DNA of 64,000 nt. It comes from Amycolatopsis sacchari (GTDB lineage Bacteria > Actinomycetota > Actinomycetes > Mycobacteriales > Pseudonocardiaceae). The notes beneath the pieces were generated by a model. It was not told the origin of the DNA. It worked only from the letters and a program-made list of their open reading frames with translations, and did no database searches. Below are positions 41,347-49,888 of the stretch, piece by piece. Positions within the stretch are counted from its first letter, which is position 1, and every line of letters begins with the position of its first letter. The position numbers and the translations under genes were made by a program. Location: the NCBI RefSeq assembly GCF_900114035.1, contig NZ_FORP01000015.1, positions 1 to 64,000 of the forward strand, given 5' to 3'.

Positions 41347-42015
41347 ATGGGACAGGTGCGGCGGGCGCCATTGGCCGACCAGGCGGCCGAGTTGTTGCTG
41401 GAGCGCATCAGGTCCGGCGAGTGGGCGCTGGGCGCGAAGCTGCCGGGCGAGACGACGCTCGCCCCGCAGCTCGGCGTCGGCCGCTCGACGGTCCGCGAGG
41501 CCATCCGCCAGCTGGCGGGGCGCGGTGTGCTCCAGACGCGGCAGGGGGCCGGGGTGTTCGTGACGGCGCTCGACGTGCCGGACGACTGGGACACCGTGGT
41601 GCGGCGCGCCGACATCGCCGCCGTGCTGGAAGCCCGGATCGCGATCGAGTCCGAGGGTGCCGCGCTCGCCGCGGAGCGCCGCACCCCGGCCGAACTGCGT
41701 GCCCTGCGCCGGGCGCTGGACCGGCGCGGGGCGGGGCACCCGACGGTCGAGGAGCACGTGGACGCCGACACGGCGTTCCACCGGGCCGTCATGGTCGCCG
41801 CACACAACCCGATCCTGATCGAGCTGTTCGACGGTTTCGTGCCCCGCGTCCGCCAGGCGATGGTGGAGATGCTGCGCCTGCGCGGCAGCTACGGCAGCAC
41901 CGCCGACCACGACGCGCACGCGGCCCTGTGCACCGCGATCGCCGACCGCGACGGCGAGGCCGCGGCCCGGTTGAGCCGCACGCACCTGTCGTCGTTGAAG
42001 GACAGCCTGAGCTGA
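41347..42015 (+). CDS. GntR/FadR-family regulator
   Basis: 222 aa. N-terminal winged helix (LLLERIRSGEWALGAKLPGETTLAPQLGVGRSTVREAIRQLAGRGVL) and an all-helical FCD effector domain with the metal-binding type residues (DTAFHRAVMVAAHN and the later HDAH). Probably controls the MFS gene in front of it through the 40109-40134 palindrome. It converges with the next gene, the two stops being 1 nt apart. Confidence 0.92.
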   Translation: MGQVRRAPLADQAAELLLERIRSGEWALGAKLPGETTLAPQLGVGRSTVREAIRQLAGRGVLQTRQGAGVFVTALDVPDDWDTVVRRADIAAVLEARIAIESEGAALAAERRTPAELRALRRALDRRGAGHPTVEEHVDADTAFHRAVMVAAHNPILIELFDGFVPRVRQAMVEMLRLRGSYGSTADHDAHAALCTAIADRDGEAAARLSRTHLSSLKDSLS

Positions 42016-42016
42016 G

Positions 42017-43672
42017 TCACGTGCGGCGCGGGCACAGGTCCAGCGTGTCCGTGACGTGCACGACGCGGCCGCAGTCGTAGAGCCGGTCCACGCGTGCGAC
42101 GAGTGCGGGTTCGAGCCCGGAGACGGTGAACCACTTGCGGTCCACGAGCAGGTAGTCGGCCGGGGCGTCGAGACACTGCACGTTGTCGTGGTAGCTGGGG
42201 AAATCCCGGACGTAGGGCAGGAAGGTCGAGCGCTGGAGCCAGACCGGGGACGGGTAGCGGCACGGTGTCGGGTTGCCGAGCAGGTAGTTGACGTCGCCGA
42301 AAGCGAAGTACAGCACGGTGGTGTCCGTGCCGATTTCCCGGTGCAGCTGGGCGAAGCGCTCGCGCAGGCCGGCTGTGTTCAGGTAGCGGCTCAGGTTCGT
42401 GTCCTGCGAATGGTCCATCGTGATGCTGTACGCGGCGGCAGGCACGTTCGCCGCCCCGAACGCGACGACCGCGGCGATCGTGGTGAGCGGTAGCAGCGCC
42501 TTCGTGGGTTTGGTGGACCTGAGGCAGGCGGCCGTTGTCGCGATGAACACGATTCCCGCGAATGCCGCTGTGACAAGGGGAAGGTGGCGTGGTCCGGTGA
42601 GCGCAACCGCTCCCCCGGTGAGCGCCGGTGCCAGCACGGCCACGGTCTGGACGAGGGGCGGGCGCGTGGCCAGCGCCGCCGCGCCGAGTCCCGCGGCGAG
42701 CACCGGCAGGGCGATCCACTGGTACAGGTACCACTCGCCCTGGCCGATCACCGGGACGACGGCCAGCACCACGGCTGTCACGGCGCCGGCGACGACGAGC
42801 CGGGGCCGTGCGGCGGACCGGGCAAGCACCGCGGTCGCGGGCGGCAGCACCAGCACGACTGGGGAGACCACGGCGAGGTTGGCCCCGGACTCGGCGAAGG
42901 CGTGCCAGTCCAGGCCGGTCAAGCCGACGCGGAGCGGGGAGTGCGGGACGAGCGCGGACATGTCGTGCAGCCACTGCCATTCGAGCGGGTCGAACAGCCA
43001 GGTCGCGTTGAGCCAGGCGAGGCTCAGTGGTATGGACCATGCGGCGGTCCAGTAGGCGCGCCGGCGGTCGAACAGCCAGGCGACCCCGCCGGCGAGGAGG
43101 GCGTAGGGCGCGGTGGTCAGCTTCGTGGCGACGCACAGCAACACGAACACCGCCGCGACGGCGACGGCCACCGCCGTCCGGCGGGGCAGGAGGACGGCGC
43201 CGAGTGCGGCGGTGGCCCACAGCGCACCCGTCCAGTCGGGCTGGAGGAACGACCAGTTCGGCGCGAGGGCGAACGCACACCACACCCCAGCGGCGACGAG
43301 CGCGGCGGTGAGGCCGGAGTTCTGGCGGCGCAGCCCTGCCCACAGCAGGACCGCGACGGCCGTCGCCAGCAGGAGCGCCTCACCGCGGATCAACGCCTCC
43401 GCGACCCCGCCGGACTTGTCACCAGGCGTGAGGACGGACGGCCCGCGGTCGAGCAGCCACACCAGCACGCGGTAGGCGAGCGGCCGGTGCACGAAGTTGT
43501 CCAGCAGGCCGCCCGGCCCGTTCCGCAACCCGCCGAACGCGTAGCGGATGTCGAAGTTCAGCCCCAGCCAGCCGGACGACACGAGCGCGACCACGGCGGG
43601 CACCAGCAGGAGCGGCCAGCGCCTGCGCACGGCGACGGGCTCGACGGTCCGGACGGGAGCAGTGATGATCAC
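42017..43672 (-). CDS. Polytopic membrane protein, glycosyltransferase-C-like
   Basis: 551 aa with about 10-12 hydrophobic segments followed by a soluble C-terminal region of about 140 residues containing several Cys. The large periplasmic loop after helix 1 (residues ~45-80), with repeated aromatic segments, recalls GT-C arabinosyl/mannosyltransferase-like proteins of actinomycetes. No decisive DxD/DE motif was identified, so the catalytic role is uncertain. Confidence 0.6.
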   Translation of the reverse strand: MIITAPVRTVEPVAVRRRWPLLLVPAVVALVSSGWLGLNFDIRYAFGGLRNGPGGLLDNFVHRPLAYRVLVWLLDRGPSVLTPGDKSGGVAEALIRGEALLLATAVAVLLWAGLRRQNSGLTAALVAAGVWCAFALAPNWSFLQPDWTGALWATAALGAVLLPRRTAVAVAVAAVFVLLCVATKLTTAPYALLAGGVAWLFDRRRAYWTAAWSIPLSLAWLNATWLFDPLEWQWLHDMSALVPHSPLRVGLTGLDWHAFAESGANLAVVSPVVLVLPPATAVLARSAARPRLVVAGAVTAVVLAVVPVIGQGEWYLYQWIALPVLAAGLGAAALATRPPLVQTVAVLAPALTGGAVALTGPRHLPLVTAAFAGIVFIATTAACLRSTKPTKALLPLTTIAAVVAFGAANVPAAAYSITMDHSQDTNLSRYLNTAGLRERFAQLHREIGTDTTVLYFAFGDVNYLLGNPTPCRYPSPVWLQRSTFLPYVRDFPSYHDNVQCLDAPADYLLVDRKWFTVSGLEPALVARVDRLYDCGRVVHVTDTLDLCPRRT

Positions 43673-44122
43673 GCACCATTGTCACCCGTTCGAGTGATGG
43701 GCGGCCCTGGGGGTTGTCCTGGCGCTGCCCGTCCAGGAACTCCTGCACCATCCCGAAAAGCAAAGAAGCCGACGCTCCTCACCCGAGTCCGACGGTTCTT
43801 CGCTCGCCCGCTTCTCGACCAGCTTCGCCGCCAGCCCTGGTGCCGGACCCGGCGGCGCAGGCCGCACCCCAGACCGCCCCGTGCGAGGGCGCACGCGGCG
43901 CGACCTGCGGCGTCACTCGTCTCGACACCGCCGACTCACCACTGCTCGGCATCTGCCCGGCGCAGGGTGAGCCTCTGCCCGGTCACGCCGCAACCCGGCC
44001 TGCTCCTCACCTGCGCGTATCGCTCATGTGACCCTCCCCAGCCGGGCGACGATACCGGCGCCGAACCCGTCCTCGCGGCATAAGGTGCTGTTGGGGACTG
44101 TCACGGCGAGAATCGGAGTCGA
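43673..44122. other. Gene-free stretch before idi
   Basis: About 450 nt between divergent genes. Frames present are Pro/Ser/Arg-rich and show no family resemblance. The only regulatory hints are TAAGGT at about 44082, a possible -10 box, and CGGAG just before the idi ATG. Confidence 0.45.
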
Positions 44123-44719
44123 ATGGAACAGGTCATCCTGCTGACGGAGTCGGGCGAGGCGAGGGGCGTGCTGGCGAAGGCGGACGTCCACCACACGGAA
44201 ACGCCGCTGCACCTGGCCTTCTCCTCCTACCTCTTCGACGAGGACGGCCGCCTGCTGCTGACCACCCGGGCCAGGACGAAACGGACGTGGCCCGGCGTGC
44301 TCACCAACACCTGCTGCGGCCACCCGGCCCCCGGCGAAGACCTATGGGAGACCGTCGGCCGCCGGGTACGGCAGGAGCTCGGGGTCGAAGCGAGCGACAT
44401 CACACTGGTGCTGCCGCGGTTCCGCTACCGCGCGGTCATGCCCGACGGCGTGGTGGAGAACGAGATGTGCCCCGTGTTCCGCGCTCGCACCAGCGGCGAG
44501 CCGGCGCCTGATCCGTCCGAAGTGGACAGTTACGAGTGGGTGGAGTGGCCCGCCTTCGCCGACGACGTGCTCAGCGGGCGCCGCGCCGTGTCGCCGTGGT
44601 GCGCGGAGCAGGTGGCCCAGCTCGTCGAGCTCGGGCCGGACCCGCTGGCGTGGCCCGCCGCCGACGCGTCGGCGCTCCCGCCCGCCGCGCGCGGGAACGG
44701 GGTTCGCCCGGTCGCGTGA
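44123..44719 (+). CDS. idi: Isopentenyl-diphosphate delta-isomerase, type I
   Basis: 198 aa Nudix-fold enzyme interconverting IPP and DMAPP for isoprenoid synthesis. The catalytic Cys lies in TNTCCGHP (about 67), the Nudix-like Glu cluster in RRVRQELGVEA and the catalytic Glu in VENEMCPVF. The usual HLAFSSYLFDEDGRLLLT is present. The tail after about 180 is variable and Pro/Ala-rich. A cobalamin riboswitch begins directly after it, so it is not co-regulated with the next genes. Confidence 0.95.
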   Translation: MEQVILLTESGEARGVLAKADVHHTETPLHLAFSSYLFDEDGRLLLTTRARTKRTWPGVLTNTCCGHPAPGEDLWETVGRRVRQELGVEASDITLVLPRFRYRAVMPDGVVENEMCPVFRARTSGEPAPDPSEVDSYEWVEWPAFADDVLSGRRAVSPWCAEQVAQLVELGPDPLAWPAADASALPPAARGNGVRPVA

Positions 44720-44721
44720 TA

Positions 44722-44890
44722 GCGTGCGGGAGCCAGTCGCGCCCGCACCCCGCGGGCCAGGGAATCCGGTGCGAATCCGGAACTGACGCGCAGCGGTGAG
44801 CGGCGACGGGCGGGACATCCGGCCACTGGACCCGACGGGTCCGGGAAGGCGTCCCGCCCGGACGACCCCGAGTCCGAAGACCTGCTGGCA
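44722..44890 (+). ncRNA. Cobalamin riboswitch aptamer
   Basis: Conserved cobalamin-aptamer blocks in the right order: GGGAATCCGGTGCGAATCCGG, split here as GGGAAT (about 44760) and CCGGTGCGAATCCGG (44766-44780); then CTGACGCGCAGCGGTGAG at about 44783-44800 (the B12 box core GCGCAGCGGTGAG); a variable arm with GC-rich pairing; and the closing AGTCCGAAGACCTGCTGG at about 44871-44888. It controls the downstream B12/corrinoid-type uptake genes. Confidence 0.92.
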
Positions 44891-44940
44891 CCCGGTGCCC
44901 CGGCGCCGGGACGTCCGTACGGCTGGGCTCCGCGTATGAG

Positions 44941-44955
44941 CCCTCGACGCGAGGG
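44941..44955 (+). promoter_or_regulatory. Hairpin masking the btuF ribosome site
   Basis: CCCTCG (44941-44946) and CGAGGG (44950-44955) pair around a 3-nt loop, and the right arm holds the GAGGG ribosome site of the GTG at 44962. This is a translation-blocking expression platform of the kind used by cobalamin riboswitches in high-GC bacteria. Confidence 0.7.
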
Positions 44956-44961
44956 AAACCT

Positions 44962-45963
44962 GTGCCGGTTCCACGTCTTCCGCTCGTCCTGCTCACCGCG
45001 CTGGCACTCGCCGGCTGCGCCGCCGCCCCGCGGGCCGGGGCCGGTCCCGCCCGGACCGTCGACGACTGCGGCCGCCAGGTCCGCGTCGAGAAGCCGCCGC
45101 AGCGGGCGGTGGCGCTCAACCAGGGCAGCGCCGAGATCCTGCTGTCGCTGGGCCTCGGCGACCGCATGGTGGGCACGGCGACGTGGACCGACCCCGTGCT
45201 GCCCCAGCTCGCGGCCGACAACGCGCGCGTACCACGCCTCGCCGAGAACAACCCGTCGTTCGAGCGGGTGCTGGACACCGACCCGGACTTCGTGAGCGCC
45301 TCGTTCGTGGCCACGCTCGGCACGGGCGGCGTCGCCACGCCGGAGCGGTTCGAGCAGCTGGGCGTGCCCGCCTACGTCTCCCCCGCCGACTGCCTGAAGG
45401 ACAACAGCGGCGACGGCGACGGCGCCCGCACGGCGCCGCTGACGATGGACGCGATCTACACCGAGATCCGTGACCTGGCGAAGCTGTTCGACGTCGAGGA
45501 CCGCGGGGAGCGGCTGGTCGCGGACCTGACGGCACGGATGCATGCCGCCACGGCCGGGATCGACGCCTCCCACGTGCGGCTCATGTACTGGTTCGCCAAC
45601 TCCGAGTCGCCCTACCTCGCGGGCTGCTGCGGCGCGCCGGGGATCATCACCACCGCGCTCGGCGCGCAGAACGTCTTCGCCGACACCCACGCGGAGTGGC
45701 CGCAGATCAACTGGGAAACCGTGGCCGAGCGCGACCCGGACGTCATCGTGCTGGGCGACCTCACGCGCCGTTCGCAGACCGCGGAGACGGGGGCGGCGAA
45801 GATCGCGTTCCTCGAGTCCAACCCCGTCACGCGCAACCTCACGGCGGTGCGGAACAAGCGTTACGTGCTGTTGTCCGGGCAGGCGCTGAACCCGACGATC
45901 CGGACGGTCGACGGCGTGGCGCAGGTGGCGCAGGCTTTGCGGGCGTTCGGGCTGGTCGGGTGA
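44962..45963 (+). CDS. btuF: Corrinoid/iron-type ABC binding lipoprotein (BtuF-like)
   Basis: 333 aa, Fe/B12 periplasmic binding family (PF01497). Signal with lipobox LALAGC (Cys at about 19), then RVEKPPQRAVALNQGSAEILLSLGLGDRMVGTATW and the C-terminal domain with WETVAERDPDVIVLGD. Four Cys in the mature part (for example LAGCCGAP) are unusual. Control by the upstream cobalamin riboswitch makes cobalamin or another corrinoid, or cobalt, the likely ligand. GTG 44962 follows GAGGG. Confidence 0.88.
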   Translation: MPVPRLPLVLLTALALAGCAAAPRAGAGPARTVDDCGRQVRVEKPPQRAVALNQGSAEILLSLGLGDRMVGTATWTDPVLPQLAADNARVPRLAENNPSFERVLDTDPDFVSASFVATLGTGGVATPERFEQLGVPAYVSPADCLKDNSGDGDGARTAPLTMDAIYTEIRDLAKLFDVEDRGERLVADLTARMHAATAGIDASHVRLMYWFANSESPYLAGCCGAPGIITTALGAQNVFADTHAEWPQINWETVAERDPDVIVLGDLTRRSQTAETGAAKIAFLESNPVTRNLTAVRNKRYVLLSGQALNPTIRTVDGVAQVAQALRAFGLVG

Positions 45964-46183
45964 AGCGGCTCGGTTCGGGCCGGTGGTTGAGGCCGGGGCG
46001 GGGGTTGTTCGGGGCGGGGCTGCCCGGGATCCCGCTCGTGTGCGCAGCCGCGACCCGCCCGGCCGGGCCCAGCTCGCTGGGGTCCCTGCTGCCGAGGCTG
46101 GTGCTACTCGTCGCCGGGCCCAGCCCCGTCTCGTCGCCACTGCCCCGGCCCGCGCCGCTCCCTCTCGCGATCGGGCTGGCCGA
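45964..46183. repeat. Spacer made of a diverged copy of the btuC start
   Basis: The btuF stop region GGGCTGGTCGGGTGAAGCGG (from about 45949) is echoed by GGGCTGGCCGAGTGAGGCGG just before and over the btuC start (from about 46173). Further in, GCTGCCGAGGCTGGTGCTAC (about 46089) echoes GCTGCCGGGGCTGATGCTGC (about 46212) inside btuC. The original btuF-btuC junction was probably a GTGA overlap before this ~220-nt expansion. Confidence 0.6.
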
Positions 46184-47215
46184 GTGAGGCGGCTCAGCCC
46201 GCTCTGGTGGTTGCTGCCGGGGCTGATGCTGCTCGTCGTCTCGCTCGCGGTCGCCGTCACGATCGGTCCGGCGGGACTGAGCCTCGGAGACGTGTACTCG
46301 ACGCTGCGGGCGCACCTCGGCCTCGGCGAACCCACGCTCAGCCCGCTGCGGGACGGGATCGTCTGGCAGTTGCGCACGCCGCGGGCGCTGCTGGCCGCCG
46401 TGTGCGGGGCGGGGCTGGCGGTGTGCGGGGCGGTGTTGCAGTCCCTGCTGCGCAACCCGCTGGCCGACCCGTTCGTGCTGGGGGTTTCGTCGGGTGCCTC
46501 GACCGGTGCGGTGCTCGTGGTCGTGCTGGGGTTCGGCGGCGGTCTGGTGTCGGTGTCGGCGGGGGCGTTCGGCGGGGCGGTGGTGTCGTTCGCGCTGGTG
46601 CTGGTGCTGAGTTCGGTGCTCGGCGGGACGACGGACCGCACCGTGCTGGCCGGGGTCGCCGCGATGCAGTTGTTCTCGGCGCTGACGTCGTTCGTCGTGC
46701 TCACCGCGGCCGATCCGGAGACGACGCGGGGGGTGTTGTTCTGGCTGCTCGGGTCGCTGGCGGCGGCGTCCTGGCCGGAGGTGGCAGTGTGCTCGGCGGT
46801 GCTGGTCGTGGCGCTCGTGGTGTGCTTCGGGCACGCCCGCACCCTCGACGTGCTGGCGTTCGGGAGGGAAACCGCGGCGGCGCTGGGCGTGGCGATGGGG
46901 CGGACGCGGCTGGTGCTGCTGTGCGTGACGGCCCTGCTGACGGCGGCGCTGGTGAGTGCGGTCGGGGCCGTGGGGTTCGTCGGCCTGGTGCTGCCCCACG
47001 CCATGCGCGCGCTCACCGGCCCGGGGCACGCGCGCCTGCTCCCGGCGACGGCACTGAGCGGCGCGATCTTCCTGGTGTGGATCGACACGCTGGCCCGCAC
47101 CGTGCTCGATCCGCAGGAGGTGCCGGTCGGGGTCGCCACGTCGATCGTCGGCGTGCCCGCCTTCCTGCTGATCCTGTACCGGCAGGCCCGGGCCTCGCTC
47201 CGGGCGAAGGCTTGA
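46184..47215 (+). CDS. btuC: FecCD-family ABC permease (BtuC-like)
   Basis: 343 aa with about ten helices; WQLRTPRALLAAVCGAGLAVCGAVLQSLLRNPLADPFVLGVSSGAS and VGAVGFVGLVLPHAMRALTGPGHARLLPATALSGA are the family's core stretches. It forms the channel for the binding protein upstream. The GTG at 46184 lacks a clear ribosome site. No ATPase gene follows, so the uptake system needs an ATPase encoded elsewhere or has lost it. Confidence 0.9.
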   Translation: MRRLSPLWWLLPGLMLLVVSLAVAVTIGPAGLSLGDVYSTLRAHLGLGEPTLSPLRDGIVWQLRTPRALLAAVCGAGLAVCGAVLQSLLRNPLADPFVLGVSSGASTGAVLVVVLGFGGGLVSVSAGAFGGAVVSFALVLVLSSVLGGTTDRTVLAGVAAMQLFSALTSFVVLTAADPETTRGVLFWLLGSLAAASWPEVAVCSAVLVVALVVCFGHARTLDVLAFGRETAAALGVAMGRTRLVLLCVTALLTAALVSAVGAVGFVGLVLPHAMRALTGPGHARLLPATALSGAIFLVWIDTLARTVLDPQEVPVGVATSIVGVPAFLLILYRQARASLRAKA

Positions 47216-47660
47216 GGGGTGCGCCTGCCGCTGGGCGGCCCGGCGGGGCCGAGGGCAGTGGCAAGGCGGGAACCGGGCGGCTCGGCGGGAGCCGGGGCAA
47301 GGCGGGAACCGGGCGGCGCGGCGGAGGCCGGGGGCGGCTCGGCGGGAGCCGGGGCAGGGCGGGAACCGGGCGGCTCGGCGGGAGCCGGGGCAAGGCGGAA
47401 ACCGGGCGCCGCGGCGGAGGCGGCGCGGCCCGGCGGTAGCAGGAGCGATGCGGTGGCAGCCAGGCGACCCGGCGGGAGGCCCGGGGCACGGCGGTGGGCG
47501 GGCGGCGCGGCGGCCCGGGGCACGGCGGTGGGCGGGCGGCGCGGCGGCCCGGCGGCCAGACAACGCAGCGGTAGCCGGGGGATACGGCGGCGGGAGCGGC
47601 AGCCGGGGAGCGCGGCGGCAGCCGGGGAGCGCGGCGGCAGCCGGGGCCGGTGCAACAGGA
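47216..47660. repeat. GC-rich tandem repeat tract after btuC
   Basis: A 36-nt unit of the form GGCGGGAACCGGGCGGC followed by TCGGCGGGAGCCGGGGCAA is repeated several times from about 47263 to 47415 with substitutions and partial deletions, followed by a second pattern with CCCGGGGCACGGCGGTGGGCG (split here: CCCGGGGCACGGC, GGTGGGCG) around 47466-47560. Open frames through it give only Gly/Ala/Arg/Pro runs. It occupies the place where a transporter ATPase would be expected. Confidence 0.7.
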
Positions 47661-47835
47661 GGCGGCCAAAGCGGCGGCCCGGCCCCTGCCACTTGGCCGC
47701 CCGCCGCCCCTCCGTCCTCCACCCCGATCCCCGCACCTCCATCCGAGCAAAGCTTTAAATCAGTCGCTTGACTTACGCTCCTCCACCCCGGTTGACTGCC
47801 AACACACCAGAGCCGCAACCGGAGGGAGATCCACC

Positions 47836-49032
47836 GTGACCACGAGCGAGGCGGAGCAGCAGACCCTCCGCTACCCCCTGCCCGCCCCGGCGGCGCTGGA
47901 ACCGCCCGTCGAGTGGGCGGGGCTGCGGCAGCGCTGCCCCGTCGCGAAGGTGCGGCTGCCCAGCGGCGACCAGGCATCCCTCGTGACGTGCTACGACGAC
48001 GTCAAGCAGATGCTGTCCGACCCCCGCTTCACCCGCACCGGCGAAGGCTCGGCACGCATCGCGGCCAACGAGTCCGGTGGGGTGTTCAACAGCGAGATGG
48101 CGCACGTGCTCCCCCAGTCCGGCGAGGGCCACCAGCGCTGGCGCCGCAGCATCGCGAAGTGGTTCACCGCCAAGCGGATGGCCGCCCTCCGCCCCGACAT
48201 CGCGGCGATGGCCGAGCGCCTGATCGACGAGATGACCACCCACGGCGCCCCCGCCGACCTCAAGGCGCACCTGGGTTTCCCGCTGCCGGTGTGGGTGATC
48301 TGCGACCTCCTCGGCGTGCCCGAGTCCGACCGCGACCGGTTCGCCCGCTGGTCGGACGCCCTGCTCAACCTGACCCGCTACGACCAGGCCGAGGTCGACG
48401 ACGCGCAGGCTCAGTTCACCGAATACATGGCCGCCCACGTAGCAGCGCGCAGGAAGAACCCCGCCGACGACCTCCTCAGCGCACTTGCCGGCGGCATGTC
48501 CGACCCCGAGCTGATCGCCACCGGCCAGGGCCTGCTGGTCGCCGGGCACGAGACCACCGCGAACATGATCGGCAAGATGGTCGGCATGTTGCTGGCCGAC
48601 CGCACGCGGTGGGAGCGCCTGCTCGCGGACCCGTCGCTCGTGCGCACGGCCGTCGAGGAGGCGCTGCGGTTCGACGCCAACGCCGGTTTCGGCATGGTCC
48701 GCTACCTCACCGAGGACATCGACATCGCCGGGACCGCGGTGCCCGGCGGCACCACCGTCGTCTGCAGCATGGCCGCCGCCAACCGCGACGAGAACGCGTT
48801 CCAGGACGCCGCCGTGATGGACCTCGCCCGCACCCCGAACCCGCACCTGGCCTTCGGCGCGGGCGCGCACTCGTGCCTCGGGCAGGCGCTGGCCCGCACT
48901 GAGCTGCAGACCGTGCTGGAGGTGCTGCTGCGCCGCCTGCCCACGCTCGAACTGGCGGTGCCCGCCGCCGAGCTGCGCCGGGTCGAGGGGCTCGCCGTGG
49001 GCGGGCTCAGGGAGCTTCCGGTGCAATGGTGA
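47836..49032 (+). CDS. Cytochrome P450
   Basis: 398 aa, bacterial class I P450. Oxygen-activation helix I motif AGHETTANM (about 236-244), ExxR in EEALR (about 276-280) and the heme loop HLAFGAGAHSCLGQALART, with the thiolate Cys at about 351. Electron partners are encoded two and three genes downstream (ferredoxin and reductase), so this looks like a complete monooxygenase set. GTG 47836 follows GGAGGG. The substrate is unknown. Confidence 0.94.
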   Translation: MTTSEAEQQTLRYPLPAPAALEPPVEWAGLRQRCPVAKVRLPSGDQASLVTCYDDVKQMLSDPRFTRTGEGSARIAANESGGVFNSEMAHVLPQSGEGHQRWRRSIAKWFTAKRMAALRPDIAAMAERLIDEMTTHGAPADLKAHLGFPLPVWVICDLLGVPESDRDRFARWSDALLNLTRYDQAEVDDAQAQFTEYMAAHVAARRKNPADDLLSALAGGMSDPELIATGQGLLVAGHETTANMIGKMVGMLLADRTRWERLLADPSLVRTAVEEALRFDANAGFGMVRYLTEDIDIAGTAVPGGTTVVCSMAAANRDENAFQDAAVMDLARTPNPHLAFGAGAHSCLGQALARTELQTVLEVLLRRLPTLELAVPAAELRRVEGLAVGGLRELPVQW

Positions 49033-49691
49033 GCATGACCCAGAAGACCGACCGTGCCAGCGCGACGCGCGAGGCCATCCTGACCACCGCGGAACGGCTG
49101 TTCGCCGAGCACGGCGTGTTCGCGGTGTCGAACCGCCAGATCAGCGAGGCCGCGGGCCAGGGCAACAACGCCGCGGTGGGTTACCACTTCGGCACGAAGG
49201 CGGACCTCGTGCGGGCCATCGCGCGGCGGCACGGCGAGGAGACCGAGCGCCTGCGGGCGGCGATGGTCAAGCAGGTCGCGGGGTCGGACGACGTGCGGGA
49301 CTGGGTGGGCTGCCTGGTGCGGCCGGCCGTCGAGCACCTCGAGAACCTGGGCAGCCCCACGTGGTTCGCCCGGTTCGGCGCACAGGTGATGACCGACCCG
49401 GCGCTGCGCGGGATCATGGTCGAGGAGGCGCTGAGCGCCCCTTCGCTGCACCAGATCCGCGTCGGGCTCGACCGCTGCCTGCCGGACCTGCCGCCCGAGG
49501 TGCGGGCCGAGCGGGCCGACATGGCCCGCCAGCTGATGGTGCACATGGTCGCCGAGCGGGAACGCGCGCTCGCCGAGGGCACCCCCACCCCGCGGACCAG
49601 CTGGCACGACGCCGCCACCGGCCTGATCGACGCGCTCACCGGCCTCTGGCTGGCGCCCGTCACGAACCCCGAGGGAGGAACCAGCCGATGA
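49026..49691 (+). CDS. TetR-family regulator
   Basis: 221 aa. HTH: ILTTAERLFAEHGVFAVSNRQISEAAGQGNNAAVGYHFGTKADLVRAI. The all-helical C-terminal domain would bind the effector. It overlaps the P450 stop by 7 nt (an ATG at 49035 is an alternative start) and the ferredoxin by 4 nt, so regulator and enzyme set are co-translated. No clear operator was found before the P450 gene. Confidence 0.9.
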   Translation: MVSMTQKTDRASATREAILTTAERLFAEHGVFAVSNRQISEAAGQGNNAAVGYHFGTKADLVRAIARRHGEETERLRAAMVKQVAGSDDVRDWVGCLVRPAVEHLENLGSPTWFARFGAQVMTDPALRGIMVEEALSAPSLHQIRVGLDRCLPDLPPEVRAERADMARQLMVHMVAERERALAEGTPTPRTSWHDAATGLIDALTGLWLAPVTNPEGGTSR

Positions 49692-49888
49692 AGATCACCG
49701 TGGACCAGGACAAGTGCTGCGGCGCGGGCTCGTGCGTGCTGCTCGCGCCGGACGTGTTCGACCAGCGTGACGAGGACGGCATCGTGGTGCTGCTCGACGC
49801 CGAACCCCCGGAGTCGCTGCTCGCCACGGTCCGCGAGGCCGCCGACGTGTGCCCCGCGGGCGCGATCGCGCTGAGCGACGAAGCATGA
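49688..49888 (+). CDS. Ferredoxin, single-cluster type
   Basis: 66 aa small acidic protein: MKITVDQDKCCGAGSCVLLAPDVFDQ, with Cys 10, 11, 16 and later CPAG. The Cys pattern CxxGxC...C fits a [3Fe-4S] ferredoxin that donates electrons to P450s. GGAGG precedes the ATG. Its stop overlaps the reductase ATG (ATGA). Confidence 0.93.
   Translation: MKITVDQDKCCGAGSCVLLAPDVFDQRDEDGIVVLLDAEPPESLLATVREAADVCPAGAIALSDEA

Noticed and set aside
39540-41807. Long minus-strand frame opposite IclR, MFS and GntR genes
   Set aside because: Low-complexity Arg/Ala/Ser-rich product; all three plus-strand genes under it have clear family motifs.
43714-44031. Plus-strand frame of 105 codons before idi
   Set aside because: Pro/Ala/Ser-rich with no homologue I recognise and no ribosome site; treated as non-coding.
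47216-47660. CRISPR array
   Set aside because: Repeats are contiguous and degenerate with no unique spacers and no cas genes.
47219-47758. Open frame through the repeat tract after btuC
   Set aside because: It encodes only Gly/Ala/Arg/Pro repeats that follow the DNA period; no conserved motif and no sign of a transporter ATPase.
45839-47977. Long minus-strand frames over btuF, btuC and the repeat tract
   Set aside because: They are shadows of the plus-strand genes and of GC-rich repeats, with Pro/Arg/Ser-rich products that match no family.
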